Origin: Rhodococcus erythropolis NBRC 15567
GTDB lineage: Bacteria; Actinomycetota; Actinomycetes; Mycobacteriales; Mycobacteriaceae
Length of the DNA: 64,000 bases
Direction: 5' to 3'
Assembly (NCBI RefSeq): GCF_001552595.1
Contig: NZ_BCRM01000016.1
Span: 122,063 to 186,062 of the forward strand
Part shown: positions 1 through 8,898 of the stretch, piece after piece
How the letters are laid out: each line of letters begins with the position of its first letter
How positions within the stretch are numbered: position 1 is the first letter of the stretch
The notes under the pieces: generated by a model
Told to the model about the DNA's origin: nothing
The model's database searches: none
What the model saw: the letters and a program-made list of their open reading frames with translations, nothing else
Made by a program: the position numbers and the translations under genes

Positions 1-16
1 TCCTTCGCCGCGTAAT

Positions 17-646
17 GTGGCCGTGGTGGCCATCATTCATCGTGCGCAGCTGAATCCGTCCAAGAACGACCTGCTCCGAGCGTGGGTGCCCAAGCAGCCA
101 TGGATCGGGTCGGTCGACTGTTCGACGCTCGAACGCGTCGACGCCTATCGTTTCGACGACCCGGACGGCGAGGTCGGAATCGAGACGCACCTGCTCCGCT
201 CTGCCGACGGTCGAATTCTTCAGGTCCCGCTCACTTATCGTGGTGCTCCGCTGGACGGGGCGGAGACTGCGCTGATCGCAACCATGGATCATTCGGTACT
301 GGGCGAGCGGTGGGTGTACGACGCTTGCTGCGATCCGGTCTACGTGAGCGCGGTGGCGACCGCGATTCTGACCGGTGGGGCCGGAGTCGATCTGGTTTTC
401 GCGGACTCCGCCGATCACATCCCGGTGACGGCTCACGTAGTAGGCAGCGGTACGGCCGGCGCTTCCGTACCGGACGTCGAATCGGTGACCTGCTCGACAG
501 TCGGCACCGACACGATCATCAGCGCGGGAGAACTGGAATTGACCGTGGTGAGAGTGATCGACGCAGATCGAGTGTCAGGCTCGGCGACGCTCACCGGAAC
601 CTGGCCGGGGCAGCCGAATCCCGCACTGCTCGCGTTCGTCGGTTGA
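17..646 (+). CDS. Maltokinase N-terminal cap-like protein (CG0192-type), hypothetical
   Basis: This is a 209-residue soluble protein with no signal peptide or membrane segment. The opening (AIIHRAQL then a conserved LLRAWVPKQPW) resembles the actinobacterial CG0192/maltokinase N-cap family, which occurs fused to or near trehalose and glucan kinases. No catalytic motif is visible and I cannot assign a reaction. The frame is open to the left edge. GTG at 17 and GTG at 26 are both possible starts; 26 gives the MAIIHRA opening I remember for relatives. It is convergent with the next gene. Family assignment is from memory of the motif. Confidence 0.6.
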   Translation: MAVVAIIHRAQLNPSKNDLLRAWVPKQPWIGSVDCSTLERVDAYRFDDPDGEVGIETHLLRSADGRILQVPLTYRGAPLDGAETALIATMDHSVLGERWVYDACCDPVYVSAVATAILTGGAGVDLVFADSADHIPVTAHVVGSGTAGASVPDVESVTCSTVGTDTIISAGELELTVVRVIDADRVSGSATLTGTWPGQPNPALLAFVG

Positions 647-672
647 GTCTCGGCGCCTGAGTCGCGTGAGCG

Positions 673-996
673 TCAGCGGACGCCCTCGATGACACCGGGC
701 ATCGCGTCGAAGTCGAAGACACGCGCGTGCAGCACGACGCGGTTTCGCAGGGCCGAACGAACCGCTCGGTGCAGGCCGTCCTCGAGGTAGAGAGTGCCGC
801 GCCACTGCACTGCGTGAGGGAACAGATCGCCGTAGAAGGTCGAGTCCTCCGACAGCAGGCGATCGAGTTCGAGGACCTTCGTGGTGGTCACGATCTCGTC
901 GAGTCGAACCTGACGTGGAGGGAACTTCGACCAGTCGCGTAGAGACAGTCCGTGATCGGGATACGGTTTGCCGTCCATCACGCCTTTGAAGATCAT
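673..996 (-). CDS. Conserved small protein, Rv2375-like (ParB/VapB-antitoxin-like annotation)
   Basis: A 107-residue protein starting MIFKGV, preceded by AAGGCGG a few bases upstream, which favours 996 over the longer frame starting at 1059. The conserved core runs PYPDHGLSLRDW, then a run of acidic and leucine residues, then LYLEDGLHRAVRSAL, which looks like the ParB-type LEDGHHR box. Homologues sit divergently next to hrcA in mycobacteria (Rv2375) and are sometimes labelled VapB-family antitoxin. No toxin gene is adjacent, so a toxin-antitoxin role is not supported here. Function unknown. Confidence 0.7.
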   Translation of the reverse strand: MIFKGVMDGKPYPDHGLSLRDWSKFPPRQVRLDEIVTTTKVLELDRLLSEDSTFYGDLFPHAVQWRGTLYLEDGLHRAVRSALRNRVVLHARVFDFDAMPGVIEGVR

Positions 997-1153
997 GTGC
1001 CGCCTTGTCCATGGTTGTGCGATCGACCCTTCGCCGATCTCACTCCACAGTAAGGGCAACAGCCGTCTCTGGCGCTCGGGCGATTAGACTGCCAGTGGGA
1101 ACCGATGTGTAAATGTCGGTGTTCGTTCTGTTCAGGAAACGGAGGTGGCAACG

Positions 1154-2197
1154 ATGTCGAGTACCGACGACAGGCGTTTCGAGGTCTTACGTGCAATCGT
1201 GGCCGATTACGTCTCCACCCAGGACCCGGTGGGATCCAAGGCCCTGGTCGAGCGTCACAACCTCGGAGTGTCGAGCGCCACTGTGCGCAACGACATGGCA
1301 TTCCTCGAGGCCGAGGGCTACATCGCCCAACCGCACACCAGTTCCGGCCGCGTTCCGACCGACAAGGGATACCGCGAATTCGTCGATCGCATCGCCGACG
1401 TCAAGCCCATGTCCGGGCCCGAGCGCCGAGCGATCCTGGAGTTCTTGGAGTCGGGTGTCGACCTCGACGACGTTCTGCGTCGTGGGGTGCGACTGCTCGC
1501 GCAACTGACCCGTCAGGTCGCGGTTGTCCAGTACCCGTCGCTGTCCGCGTCGTCGGTTCGCCACCTCGAGGTGGTCGCATTGACGCCGGCGCGCCTGCTT
1601 CTCGTTCTCATCACCGATTCCGGGCGAGTCGATCAGCGAATCGTCGAGCTCGGGGACGTCCTCGAAGACGAAGACCTTTCCCGGTTGCGCGCGCTTCTCG
1701 GCGGGGCCCTGGAAGGTAAGCGCCTGGCCGCCGCGTCGATTGCCGTGGCGGAACTGGCCGACGAGTCTCCGGCCGACCTGCGCGACGCCGTGATCCGGTC
1801 GGCAACGGTTCTGGTCGAGACCCTGGTCGAACATCCGGAAGATCGCCTCGTTCTGGGCGGAACCTCCAACCTCACGCGCAACGCCGCCGATTTCTCCGGT
1901 CTGGCCGGCTTCCCCGGTTCGCTGCGCGCAGTGCTCGAAGCACTGGAAGAGCAGGTAGTGGTCCTCAAACTGCTCGCTGCGACTCAGAATTCCGGCACGG
2001 TCACCGTCCAGATCGGTGAAGAGACGCAGGTCGAACAGATGCGCGGAACCTCCGTGATTTCGACTGGCTACGGCGCGGCCGGTACCGTTTTCGGTGGTGT
2101 CGGTGTGCTCGGACCCACTCGGATGGACTATCCGGGAACAATTGCATCGGTTGCCGCCGTTGCCAGATACATCGGCGAAGTTCTCTCCGAGCGATGA
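1154..2197 (+). CDS. hrcA: Heat-inducible transcription repressor HrcA
   Basis: HrcA represses class I heat-shock genes by binding CIRCE operators and is kept active by GroEL. The 347-residue protein has an N-terminal winged-helix domain (residues 1-75, with PVGSKAL and [13 protein letters not shown]) followed by the GAF-like dimerisation and inserted domains, and ends in the usual [24 protein letters not shown] chose ATG 1154 because GGAGG lies eight bases before it; GTG 1145 is the in-frame alternative. I see no CIRCE inverted repeat directly upstream, so autoregulation is not evident here. It is followed 81 bases later by dnaJ. Confidence 0.96.
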   Translation: MSSTDDRRFEVLRAIVADYVSTQDPVGSKALVERHNLGVSSATVRNDMAFLEAEGYIAQPHTSSGRVPTDKGYREFVDRIADVKPMSGPERRAILEFLESGVDLDDVLRRGVRLLAQLTRQVAVVQYPSLSASSVRHLEVVALTPARLLLVLITDSGRVDQRIVELGDVLEDEDLSRLRALLGGALEGKRLAAASIAVAELADESPADLRDAVIRSATVLVETLVEHPEDRLVLGGTSNLTRNAADFSGLAGFPGSLRAVLEALEEQVVVLKLLAATQNSGTVTVQIGEETQVEQMRGTSVISTGYGAAGTVFGGVGVLGPTRMDYPGTIASVAAVARYIGEVLSER

Positions 2198-2278
2198 CGG
2201 ACGTCGACATTTGGTCGGCACACCTCCTCGCGAGGACTGAGGAAAACCTAGAAGTAAGAGAAGGACGAGAGACTCAAC

Positions 2279-3430
2279 GTGGCACGGGATTACTACGGAT
2301 TGCTCGGCGTCGGCAAGAACGCGACAGACCAGGAGCTCAAGCGCGCTTACCGCAAGCTGGCACGCGAACTGCACCCGGACGTCAACCCTGACGAGGCGGC
2401 GCAGGCCAAGTTCAAGGAGATCTCGACGGCCTACGAGGTCCTGACCGACCCGGAGAAGCGTCGCATCGTCGATCTCGGCGGAGACCCGCTCGAGTCCGGT
2501 GGCGGCGGAGGTGGTGGCTTCGGCGGCGGATTCGGTGGCGGTGGCCTCGGCGACGTCTTCGAAGCCTTCTTCGGCGGCGGTGGCGGCGCAGGTCGTGGGC
2601 CGCGCGGTCGCGTTCAGCCCGGAGCCGACTCGTTGCTTCGCACCAAGCTGACCCTCGCAGAATGTGCGACGGGCGTCAGCAAGCACGTGACCGTCGAGAC
2701 GGCCATTCTGTGCGACAGCTGCACCGGAGCCGGAACCAACGGCGACTCCAAGCCTGTCCGCTGTGAGACCTGCAACGGTGCCGGCGAAGTTCAGTCCATC
2801 CAGCGCTCATTCCTCGGCCAGGTCATGACCTCGCGTCCCTGCCCGACGTGCCGCGGTGCCGGTGAGACCATCCCGGATCCCTGCCACAAGTGTGGCGGCG
2901 ACGGCCGAGTTCGGGCCAAGCGCGACATCACGGTGAAGGTTCCGGCGGGCGTTGCCGGTGGCATGCGCATCCGTTTGACTGCGCAGGGTGAAGTCGGCCC
3001 AGGCGGCGGACACCCCGGCGACCTCTACGTCGAGATCGTCGAGCAGCAGCACGACGTCTTCGTTCGGGACGGTGAAGACCTGCACTGCACCATCCGTGTT
3101 CCCATGGTCGACGCAGCACTGGGTACCAGCGTCACCGTCGACACCATCATCGACGGCCCCAAGGAAATCACCATCGAGCCAGGCACCCAGCCCGGGCACG
3201 TTGCTGTTCTTCGCGGTCACGGTATGCCGAAACTGCGGTCGGGAGTGCGCGGCGACGTCCACGCTCACCTCGAGGTGGTCATCCCGAGCCGCCTCGATCA
3301 CAAGCAGTCCAAGCTGCTCAAGGAATTCAAGCTGCTCCGCGATCGTGACGAGGCCGAGGTCGTTTCGACGACGTCGCAGAACAGCGGTGGTCTGTTCTCG
3401 CGTCTTCGCGAAGCATTCAGCGGCCGCTGA
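2279..3430 (+). CDS. dnaJ: Co-chaperone DnaJ (DnaJ2 type)
   Basis: DnaJ stimulates the ATPase of DnaK and delivers unfolded clients. The 383-residue protein has a J domain (residues 1-70, HPD at 32-34), a long Gly/Phe-rich linker (about 75-115), four CxxCxGxG zinc-binding repeats (about 145-205) and the C-terminal substrate domains. The start is GTG, preceded by AAGGA. The position next to hrcA rather than dnaK marks it as the second, HrcA-linked DnaJ of actinobacteria (established gene order). It is two bases ahead of rsmE, so the three genes are probably co-transcribed. Confidence 0.97.
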   Translation: MARDYYGLLGVGKNATDQELKRAYRKLARELHPDVNPDEAAQAKFKEISTAYEVLTDPEKRRIVDLGGDPLESGGGGGGGFGGGFGGGGLGDVFEAFFGGGGGAGRGPRGRVQPGADSLLRTKLTLAECATGVSKHVTVETAILCDSCTGAGTNGDSKPVRCETCNGAGEVQSIQRSFLGQVMTSRPCPTCRGAGETIPDPCHKCGGDGRVRAKRDITVKVPAGVAGGMRIRLTAQGEVGPGGGHPGDLYVEIVEQQHDVFVRDGEDLHCTIRVPMVDAALGTSVTVDTIIDGPKEITIEPGTQPGHVAVLRGHGMPKLRSGVRGDVHAHLEVVIPSRLDHKQSKLLKEFKLLRDRDEAEVVSTTSQNSGGLFSRLREAFSGR

Positions 3431-3432
3431 CG

Positions 3433-4194
3433 GTGGCCGCAACGGTCTTCTTTCTCGACCCGGTTCCCGGCGTCGGTGAAATCGCAGTTCTGGACGGGCA
3501 GGAGGGCCGCCACGCGGCCACTGTCCGCCGGATCGGTGTCGGCGAGCGTTTGGTGTTGGCCGACGGCCGTGGCCGGGTAGCCGACGCCGAGGTGACGAGC
3601 GTCGGCAAGGATCGCCTCGAACTGTTGGTCAGCGACGTTCAGGTTCTCGAGCAGCCCAAGCCGTTGGTGACCCTGATTCAGGCACTGCCCAAGGCCGAGC
3701 GCTCCGAGTTGGCCGTCGAACTGGCCACCGAGGCTGGTATCGACGCCGTGATTCCGTGGCAGTCCCTGCGTTGTGTCGCCAAATGGGAAGGCCCGAAGCT
3801 CGCCAAGGGCGTCGCACGCTGGCGAAGTGCCGCAGTGTCTGCGGCGAAGCAGTCCAGACGCGCGTTCGTCCCGGAGATTTCGGATCTGCACAAGACGGCG
3901 GCGGTGATCGCGTTGGTTCGCGACGCCGTTGCCCGCGGCGCTGTGGTTGCGGTGCTTCACGAATCGGCGACGACGCCGTTGGCCGGCTTGCCGTTGGCGA
4001 GCGCGGACGAGGTATTTCTCGTTGTCGGTCCCGAAGGTGGGCTCGACGATTCGGAGATCAGTGCGTTGTCGGAGGCCGGGGCCACTCCGGTGCTTCTCGG
4101 GCCGACGGTCCTGCGCACGTCGACCGCCGGGGCTGTTGCTCTCGGCGCGATCGGAGTGCTGACCGATCGCTGGGGACCACGGCCACTGCACTGA
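3433..4194 (+). CDS. rsmE: 16S rRNA (uracil1498-N3)-methyltransferase RsmE
   Basis: RsmE methylates N3 of U1498 in helix 44 of 16S rRNA using S-adenosylmethionine. The 253-residue length is normal. It has an N-terminal PUA-like domain (EGRHAATVRRIGVGERL) and a C-terminal SPOUT knot with the family signatures VVGPEGGLDD (about residue 197) and LGPTVLRTSTAGAVAL. The GTG start lies two bases after the dnaJ stop, which implies translational coupling. The cytosolic enzyme is commonly linked to dnaJ in actinobacteria. Confidence 0.95.
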   Translation: MAATVFFLDPVPGVGEIAVLDGQEGRHAATVRRIGVGERLVLADGRGRVADAEVTSVGKDRLELLVSDVQVLEQPKPLVTLIQALPKAERSELAVELATEAGIDAVIPWQSLRCVAKWEGPKLAKGVARWRSAAVSAAKQSRRAFVPEISDLHKTAAVIALVRDAVARGAVVAVLHESATTPLAGLPLASADEVFLVVGPEGGLDDSEISALSEAGATPVLLGPTVLRTSTAGAVALGAIGVLTDRWGPRPLH

Positions 4195-4336
4195 TCTTGT
4201 TGTGACTGCACTGACGTTGTGTGATCCCGAGCTGAATCGGATCCGGCGCTCAGCGAAGTGTCAGATTTGCGCACTATCGTAAGGACGTCGGGGGTCGCCT
4301 TCGGCGTGAGTTGGTTCGGGGATTTCAGGAGGCCAG

Positions 4337-5575
4337 ATGTTGTCACGTGCGCATATGCGAATTGCCGGAGCGGTGTGTGCCGCGGCGGCGATGATGCTGG
4401 TTGCGGGGTGCACCGTCTCCACCGGAGACAATCCTGGCTCTTCCGGTAGTGCCGTCACCACCACACCGACCAGCGAGGCGCTCGTCACCGTCACTCCCGC
4501 CGACGGCGGAACCCCCGTGAGCCCCCTCGATCCCATCGAGGTCCAGGTCGCGAAGGGAACACTGACGACCGTCGCGCTGACCAATCCCGAAGGTAAGGAA
4601 GTCGCCGGTATCACGACGCCTGACAAGACGTCCTGGAAGCCGAGCGAACCACTCGGATACGGCAAGACCTACAAGCTTGTCGTCGATGCCGTCGACGCGA
4701 ATGGTGTTGCCACGACCAAGAACACGACGCTGACCACCGTCGCGCCGAGTAATCAGACTCGCGCGTACATCAACACCACCGGTGGCGCCTCGATTTCGGA
4801 CGGTGGCACGTACGGCGTCGGCACGGTCGTCGCCGTTCATTTCGACGAGTTGATCGGTGACAAAGCCACGGCCGAGAAGTCTCTGGTGGTCACCACCAAT
4901 CCGCCCGTACAAGGATCGTGGTACTGGGTCGACGGTCAGAACGTTCACTGGCGTCCGCAGAATTACTACGCACCAGGCACGACGGTCTCGGTGAACGCGA
5001 ACATCTACGGCAAGCAACTCGGCAACGGACTGTACGGCCAACAGGACGACACCGTGTCCTTCAAGATCGGCGACTCCCACGTCTCGGTCGCCGACGACAA
5101 CACCAAGATGGTGACCGTCTACGAAAACGGTCAGGTGATCAAGGAGATGCCGACCTCGATGGGAATGGGCGGCACCGAAACGATCGGCGGCACGACGCTC
5201 TCGTTCTGGACCCAGCCCGGCACGTACACCGTGATGGACAAGGCCAATCCCGTCATCATGGATTCGTCGACCTACGGTCTGCCGATCAACTCGCGCCTGG
5301 GCTACAAGGAATCCATCAACTGGGCCACCCGCATCAGCACGGACGGTATCTATCTTCACGAGTTGGAGAGCACCGTCTGGGCGCAGGGAAACACCGACAC
5401 CTCGCACGGTTGCCTCAATCTCAGTGCGGCCAATGCCAAATGGTTCTTCGATTTCTCGCAGCCAGGAGATGTCGTCGAGATCAAGAACACCGGCGGGGCT
5501 CCGCTGGAGGTGTGGCAGAACGGCGACTGGACCCTCTCGTGGGCAGACTGGGCCGCAGGCAGCGCCCTCGCCTGA
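4337..5575 (+). CDS. L,D-transpeptidase lipoprotein (LdtMt2-like)
   Basis: L,D-transpeptidases make 3-3 peptidoglycan crosslinks, the main crosslink in mycolata. The 412-residue protein starts at ATG 4337 behind AGGAGG. It has a lipoprotein signal with lipobox VAGC (cysteine about residue 25), two Ig-like domains over roughly residues 50-250, and a YkuD catalytic domain with THGC-type signature SHGCLNL (His357, Cys359 as nucleophile). The C-terminal tail WQNGDWTLSWADW is typical of the mycobacterial enzymes. It should act at the outer face of the membrane on the cell wall. It is a single gene with its own upstream region. Confidence 0.95.
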   Translation: MLSRAHMRIAGAVCAAAAMMLVAGCTVSTGDNPGSSGSAVTTTPTSEALVTVTPADGGTPVSPLDPIEVQVAKGTLTTVALTNPEGKEVAGITTPDKTSWKPSEPLGYGKTYKLVVDAVDANGVATTKNTTLTTVAPSNQTRAYINTTGGASISDGGTYGVGTVVAVHFDELIGDKATAEKSLVVTTNPPVQGSWYWVDGQNVHWRPQNYYAPGTTVSVNANIYGKQLGNGLYGQQDDTVSFKIGDSHVSVADDNTKMVTVYENGQVIKEMPTSMGMGGTETIGGTTLSFWTQPGTYTVMDKANPVIMDSSTYGLPINSRLGYKESINWATRISTDGIYLHELESTVWAQGNTDTSHGCLNLSAANAKWFFDFSQPGDVVEIKNTGGAPLEVWQNGDWTLSWADWAAGSALA

Positions 5576-5589
5576 GATAGATTTCCTCG

Positions 5590-6366
5590 GTGCCTCGATT
5601 CAAGATTCCGTACGGCCGACACGAGCAACAGTTCGGGCATCTCTACGTTCCCGACGAGGCGGTTGACGGCCCGATCCCGATCGTCATGCAGATCCACGGC
5701 GGCTTCTGGAGCGGGCAGTACGGATTGAATCTGGGCACCGCATTTGCCGTCGAACTCGCGCGGCACGGCGTCGCAGTGTGGAACATCGAATACCGCCGCC
5801 TCGGGGCGGGCGGTGGTTGGCCGGAAATGTCCGCCGACGTGAAAACGGCGTACGACGAAATCCCCGGACTGGTTGCCGCGAAGTCCTCGGCCGAATTCGA
5901 TCTGAATCAGATTCGCCTGCTCGGGCATTCGGCCGGCGGACATCTTGCAGTGTGGCTGGCGGGAGAGAAGGACACGTTCACCCGGCCTGAACGGGTCATC
6001 GCGCAGGCTGCCGCACTCGATCTGGCGTCGGCAGGCGAGCGTGGACGACGGATCAGCTTCATCGAGGATCTGTTCGGCGTTCCGTTCGAAGCGGACCCGG
6101 ATCTGTATCGCAATGCGTCGCCACAGCATCGACTGCCGATCGGCGTTCCCGTTGTGTGCGTCACGGGTGCGGAGGATCTGCAGGTGCCGGCCAAGGTGAG
6201 CTCCCGGTATGCGAAGGCTGCCGAAGCGGCTGGTGATCCCATGGCACTGCGTGTGATCGAGGGCGAAGGGCACGACGCATTTCTCTCACCCTCGACCGAG
6301 TCCTGGCGGGTCTCCCGCGAGTTGGTTCTCGCCGAAGACCCGCTGGCTCCGAGCACGTCAGACTGA
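5590..6366 (+). CDS. Alpha/beta-hydrolase, esterase/lipase family
   Basis: A 258-residue cytosolic serine hydrolase of the BD-FAE/HSL-like type. The oxyanion motif is HGGFWSG (about residue 36) and the nucleophile elbow is GHSAGG with Ser114. The acid is probably in GAEDLQVP and the histidine in EGEGHDAF, near the C-terminus. The substrate is unknown; relatives include kynurenine formamidase-like and carboxylesterase enzymes. It starts with GTG 14 bases after the transpeptidase stop and ends overlapping the convergent MFS gene by nine bases. Confidence 0.85.
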   Translation: MPRFKIPYGRHEQQFGHLYVPDEAVDGPIPIVMQIHGGFWSGQYGLNLGTAFAVELARHGVAVWNIEYRRLGAGGGWPEMSADVKTAYDEIPGLVAAKSSAEFDLNQIRLLGHSAGGHLAVWLAGEKDTFTRPERVIAQAAALDLASAGERGRRISFIEDLFGVPFEADPDLYRNASPQHRLPIGVPVVCVTGAEDLQVPAKVSSRYAKAAEAAGDPMALRVIEGEGHDAFLSPSTESWRVSRELVLAEDPLAPSTSD

Positions 6367-7962
6367 CACGGGGCCTTCTTGCACAGGGGCCTTCTTGCCC
6401 GGCAGGATGAACGCCACGACAACTGCCCCCACGAACAGTGCAAGGCCGCCCGCCCAGCTGGCCGCCGAAATCGCGTCGGCGTAGGCACTGCCGGCGGCGT
6501 CGAGCAACGGCGCTGCCTGAGCTGCAGCCAAGGGGTTGCCTGCCATCTCTTCGGCGACCAACGAAGCGCCGCCGACGGATTCTCCCGACACCTCCATCGC
6601 GTACGCGGCCTGTTGCGCCAGCTCACCCGTCAACTGTGGAACCTGCATACCGCTGATGAATCCTGCGATCGAATCCTTGTAGCTCGCAGCGAGGATCGAG
6701 CCCAGGATCGCGATTCCCAGAGAGCCGCCGAGTTCGATGGCGGTGTCGTTGAGGCCACCAGCAGCGCCGAGATCGTCCTCGGAGAAGTTGTCCATGATGG
6801 CGTCGGTGGCCGGCGGTTCACTCAAGCCGATGCCCAGGCCGAGCAGGATCAGTGGGACAGCGAACATCCAGTAGCCCGAATCGCCGTCTACCTGCGTGAG
6901 AATCAGAACACCGACCGCGGCGACGACCATGCCGCCGACGATGGATGCCCGGACGCCGATCAGCGGAGTGATCCGGCCACTGACCACGGCGCCGATCGAA
7001 ACGGCAATTGCCAAGGGCAGCAGACGAACACCGGTTTCGAGTGCGCCGTAGCCGAGGATGAACTGGAACTGCTGTGAGATGAAGTAGATGGCACCGAAGG
7101 CGGCCAGGAAGAGCAGAAGTACGGCGAGTGTCGCGCCGCCGACCATGCGCTGGCCGAGTTTGCGGACGTCGAGCAGTGGCTGCGGGTGACGCAGTTCCCA
7201 GACGACGAACGAGACGAGGCCGATCGCAGCGAGCACGGCGGCGCCGATGGGTCCGCCGGTCCACCCGAAGTGGAATCCGTTGATGATCGAGTACACGAGC
7301 GAGCCGATGGTGACCACCGAGAGTGCTCCGCCGATCCAGTCGATCCGGCCCAGGTGCTCGGCCTTGCTCGGAGGCACCAGGATTACGGCGGCGACGGCAG
7401 CGACTGCGGCGATCGGGACGTTGATCAGGAAAGTGATGCTCCAGGAATGGCTGTCGAGAATCCATCCGGCCAACAGCGGGCCGAGGGCAATCGCCAGACC
7501 CGACGTCGCCGCCCACGCCGCGATGGCGCGTGATCGCTCCGCCTTGGGAAAGGTCGCGACCAGAAGCGAAAGCGTCGCGGGCATGATGATCGCGGCGCCG
7601 ACGCCCATGATCATTCGTGCCGCGATGACGGCGTTGGTGGTGTCCGCGATACTGCCGAAGACGGCGCCGCCGGCGAACACGGCGAGTCCGGCCAGAAGCG
7701 CTCCGCGGCGACTGTACTTGTCACCGATCACGCCGAACAGCAACATCAGCGCGGCGTAGGGGACTGTGTAGCCGTCGATGACCCATTGCAGTTGAGTGCT
7801 GGTGAGCCCGAGGTCTCTGGTCATGTCCGGCGCCGCGACGATCAGCGCGGTATTCGCCATCACGACGATCAGCAAACTCAGGCATAACACCCCGAGCGCG
7901 GCCCACCGCCGTGAGTACGGCTGGTCCATCTCCGAGACAGGTTTGCTCATGAGTGTCGTCAT
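6358..7962 (-). CDS. MFS drug:H+ antiporter, 14-TM DHA2 (QacA/LfrA-like)
   Basis: A 534-residue inner-membrane efflux pump with fourteen predicted membrane helices. It carries the antiporter signatures FGVIGDKYSRRGAL (motif A, loop 2-3) and TWAATSGLAIALGPLLAGWIL-type motif C. LfrA and QacA relatives export cationic dyes, quaternary ammonium compounds and some quinolones. The ATG at 7962 has GGAG seven bases upstream; a second ATG at 7950 is possible. It is divergent from a TetR gene, and the shared 128-base gap holds two copies of an inverted repeat, so TetR repression with drug induction is likely, as for lfrA/lfrR. The drug range cannot be read from sequence. Confidence 0.93.
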   Translation of the reverse strand: MTTLMSKPVSEMDQPYSRRWAALGVLCLSLLIVVMANTALIVAAPDMTRDLGLTSTQLQWVIDGYTVPYAALMLLFGVIGDKYSRRGALLAGLAVFAGGAVFGSIADTTNAVIAARMIMGVGAAIIMPATLSLLVATFPKAERSRAIAAWAATSGLAIALGPLLAGWILDSHSWSITFLINVPIAAVAAVAAVILVPPSKAEHLGRIDWIGGALSVVTIGSLVYSIINGFHFGWTGGPIGAAVLAAIGLVSFVVWELRHPQPLLDVRKLGQRMVGGATLAVLLLFLAAFGAIYFISQQFQFILGYGALETGVRLLPLAIAVSIGAVVSGRITPLIGVRASIVGGMVVAAVGVLILTQVDGDSGYWMFAVPLILLGLGIGLSEPPATDAIMDNFSEDDLGAAGGLNDTAIELGGSLGIAILGSILAASYKDSIAGFISGMQVPQLTGELAQQAAYAMEVSGESVGGASLVAEEMAGNPLAAAQAAPLLDAAGSAYADAISAASWAGGLALFVGAVVVAFILPGKKAPVQEGPVSV

Positions 7963-8006
7963 GACGCGACTCCGTTCCTGATGATCGAAGAGACTCCTCG
8001 ATCTAT

Positions 8007-8051
8007 TTGCACACTGATGTGTAAGTTAATAACTTGCACACCGATGTGCAA
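8007..8051. promoter_or_regulatory. Two TetR-type operators between efflux pump and regulator
   Basis: Two copies of the same inverted repeat lie 27 bases apart. Copy 1 (8007-8024) is TTGCACA-CTGA-TGTGTAA with one mismatch. Copy 2 (8034-8051) is TTGCACA-CCGA-TGTGCAA and is perfect. They fill the centre of the divergent promoter region and are followed by TATGAT at 8053-8058, a possible -10 for the regulator. Assignment as TetR operators is inference from position and symmetry. Confidence 0.75.
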
Positions 8052-8090
8052 CTATGATGGACCTAGATCACAGTTGGGCAGTCGAAAGAG

Positions 8091-8786
8091 GTGGAACGCG
8101 CGTTGACGCATTCGGGCACAGTCGTTTCGGGAACTGCCGAATCGGGCGGAAGGCAGCGTCGTAGTCAGGCCGCGGCGAATCGCAATCGCGTCATCGAGGC
8201 GGCGATCACGGCGTTCGCTGCTGATCCGGATGCGAGCATGGACGACGTCGCAAAGGCTGCCGGTGTGGTCAGACGAACCGTGTACGCGCATTTCGACAGC
8301 CGTGAGGCGCTGATCAACGGCATCGTGGACGAGGCGTCGACCGATCTCGTTGCTGCGCTGAGCCAAGCCGGTAAGCCGCCCGAGCGCCCGGATCTGGCGA
8401 CTGCCGTTCTGGCATTGTTGTCATGGCCGGTCGGCGATCGATTCCGGATGCTGCTCAGCTTTGCCCGCAAAGAGTTGGGGGAGCAGCGGATTCTCGATTT
8501 GATGGAGCCCGCGCGCGCGGTGAGTATCAGCGTCGTCGAGCGAGGTCAGCGTGACGGCACCTTCTCGACATACCTGCCGGCCGAGACTCTGGTAGCGATG
8601 ACCGAGGCGATCACGATCACTTTGTTCGATCAGGCCAACAGTGGGCTCATCACCGACTCTGGTGAATCCTTTGCCGCCGTGTGCCTGGTCATCGCGGGTA
8701 TCAGTCCGGACAGAAGCGCCGAGGTCGTCGCCGAAGCGTCGGAATGGATCCGAGAATCGCTGCCGTCCGGTCGCCGCGCGGATTAG
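8091..8786 (+). CDS. TetR/AcrR-family repressor of the adjacent efflux pump
   Basis: A 231-residue regulator with an N-terminal TetR helix-turn-helix at about residues 27-75 (RVIEAAITAFAADPDASMDDVAKAAGVVRRTVYAHFDSREAL, read in parts) and a variable ligand-binding C-terminal domain. GTG 8091 is the longest start; TTG 8103 is also possible because AGAGG lies just before 8091. Its position divergent from a DHA2 pump and next to twin operators suggests that it represses the pump and itself. The inducing ligand is unknown. Confidence 0.9.
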   Translation: MERALTHSGTVVSGTAESGGRQRRSQAAANRNRVIEAAITAFAADPDASMDDVAKAAGVVRRTVYAHFDSREALINGIVDEASTDLVAALSQAGKPPERPDLATAVLALLSWPVGDRFRMLLSFARKELGEQRILDLMEPARAVSISVVERGQRDGTFSTYLPAETLVAMTEAITITLFDQANSGLITDSGESFAAVCLVIAGISPDRSAEVVAEASEWIRESLPSGRRAD

Positions 8787-8898
8787 GCCGGGACGATTAA
8801 CAAGTGGGCCGTGTCCGACTCTGGCGCTAGACTTCGAAGTATCGAGGCTCACGAGTCGAGTGGGCTGATCGGACCAGAAAGCAGGCCATATTCACCAC

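Noticed and set aside
673..996. Toxin-antitoxin module
   Set aside because: The protein is sometimes named as a VapB-type antitoxin, but no toxin-sized partner gene is adjacent on either side.
1060..1153. CIRCE operator upstream of hrcA
   Set aside because: I looked for TTAGCACTC-N9-GAGTGCTAA or a close variant and found none; HrcA targets are probably elsewhere (groEL).
1187..2686. 499-codon open frame on the minus strand across hrcA and dnaJ
   Set aside because: It is antisense to two clearly identified genes, has no domain-like content and reflects GC-rich codon bias.
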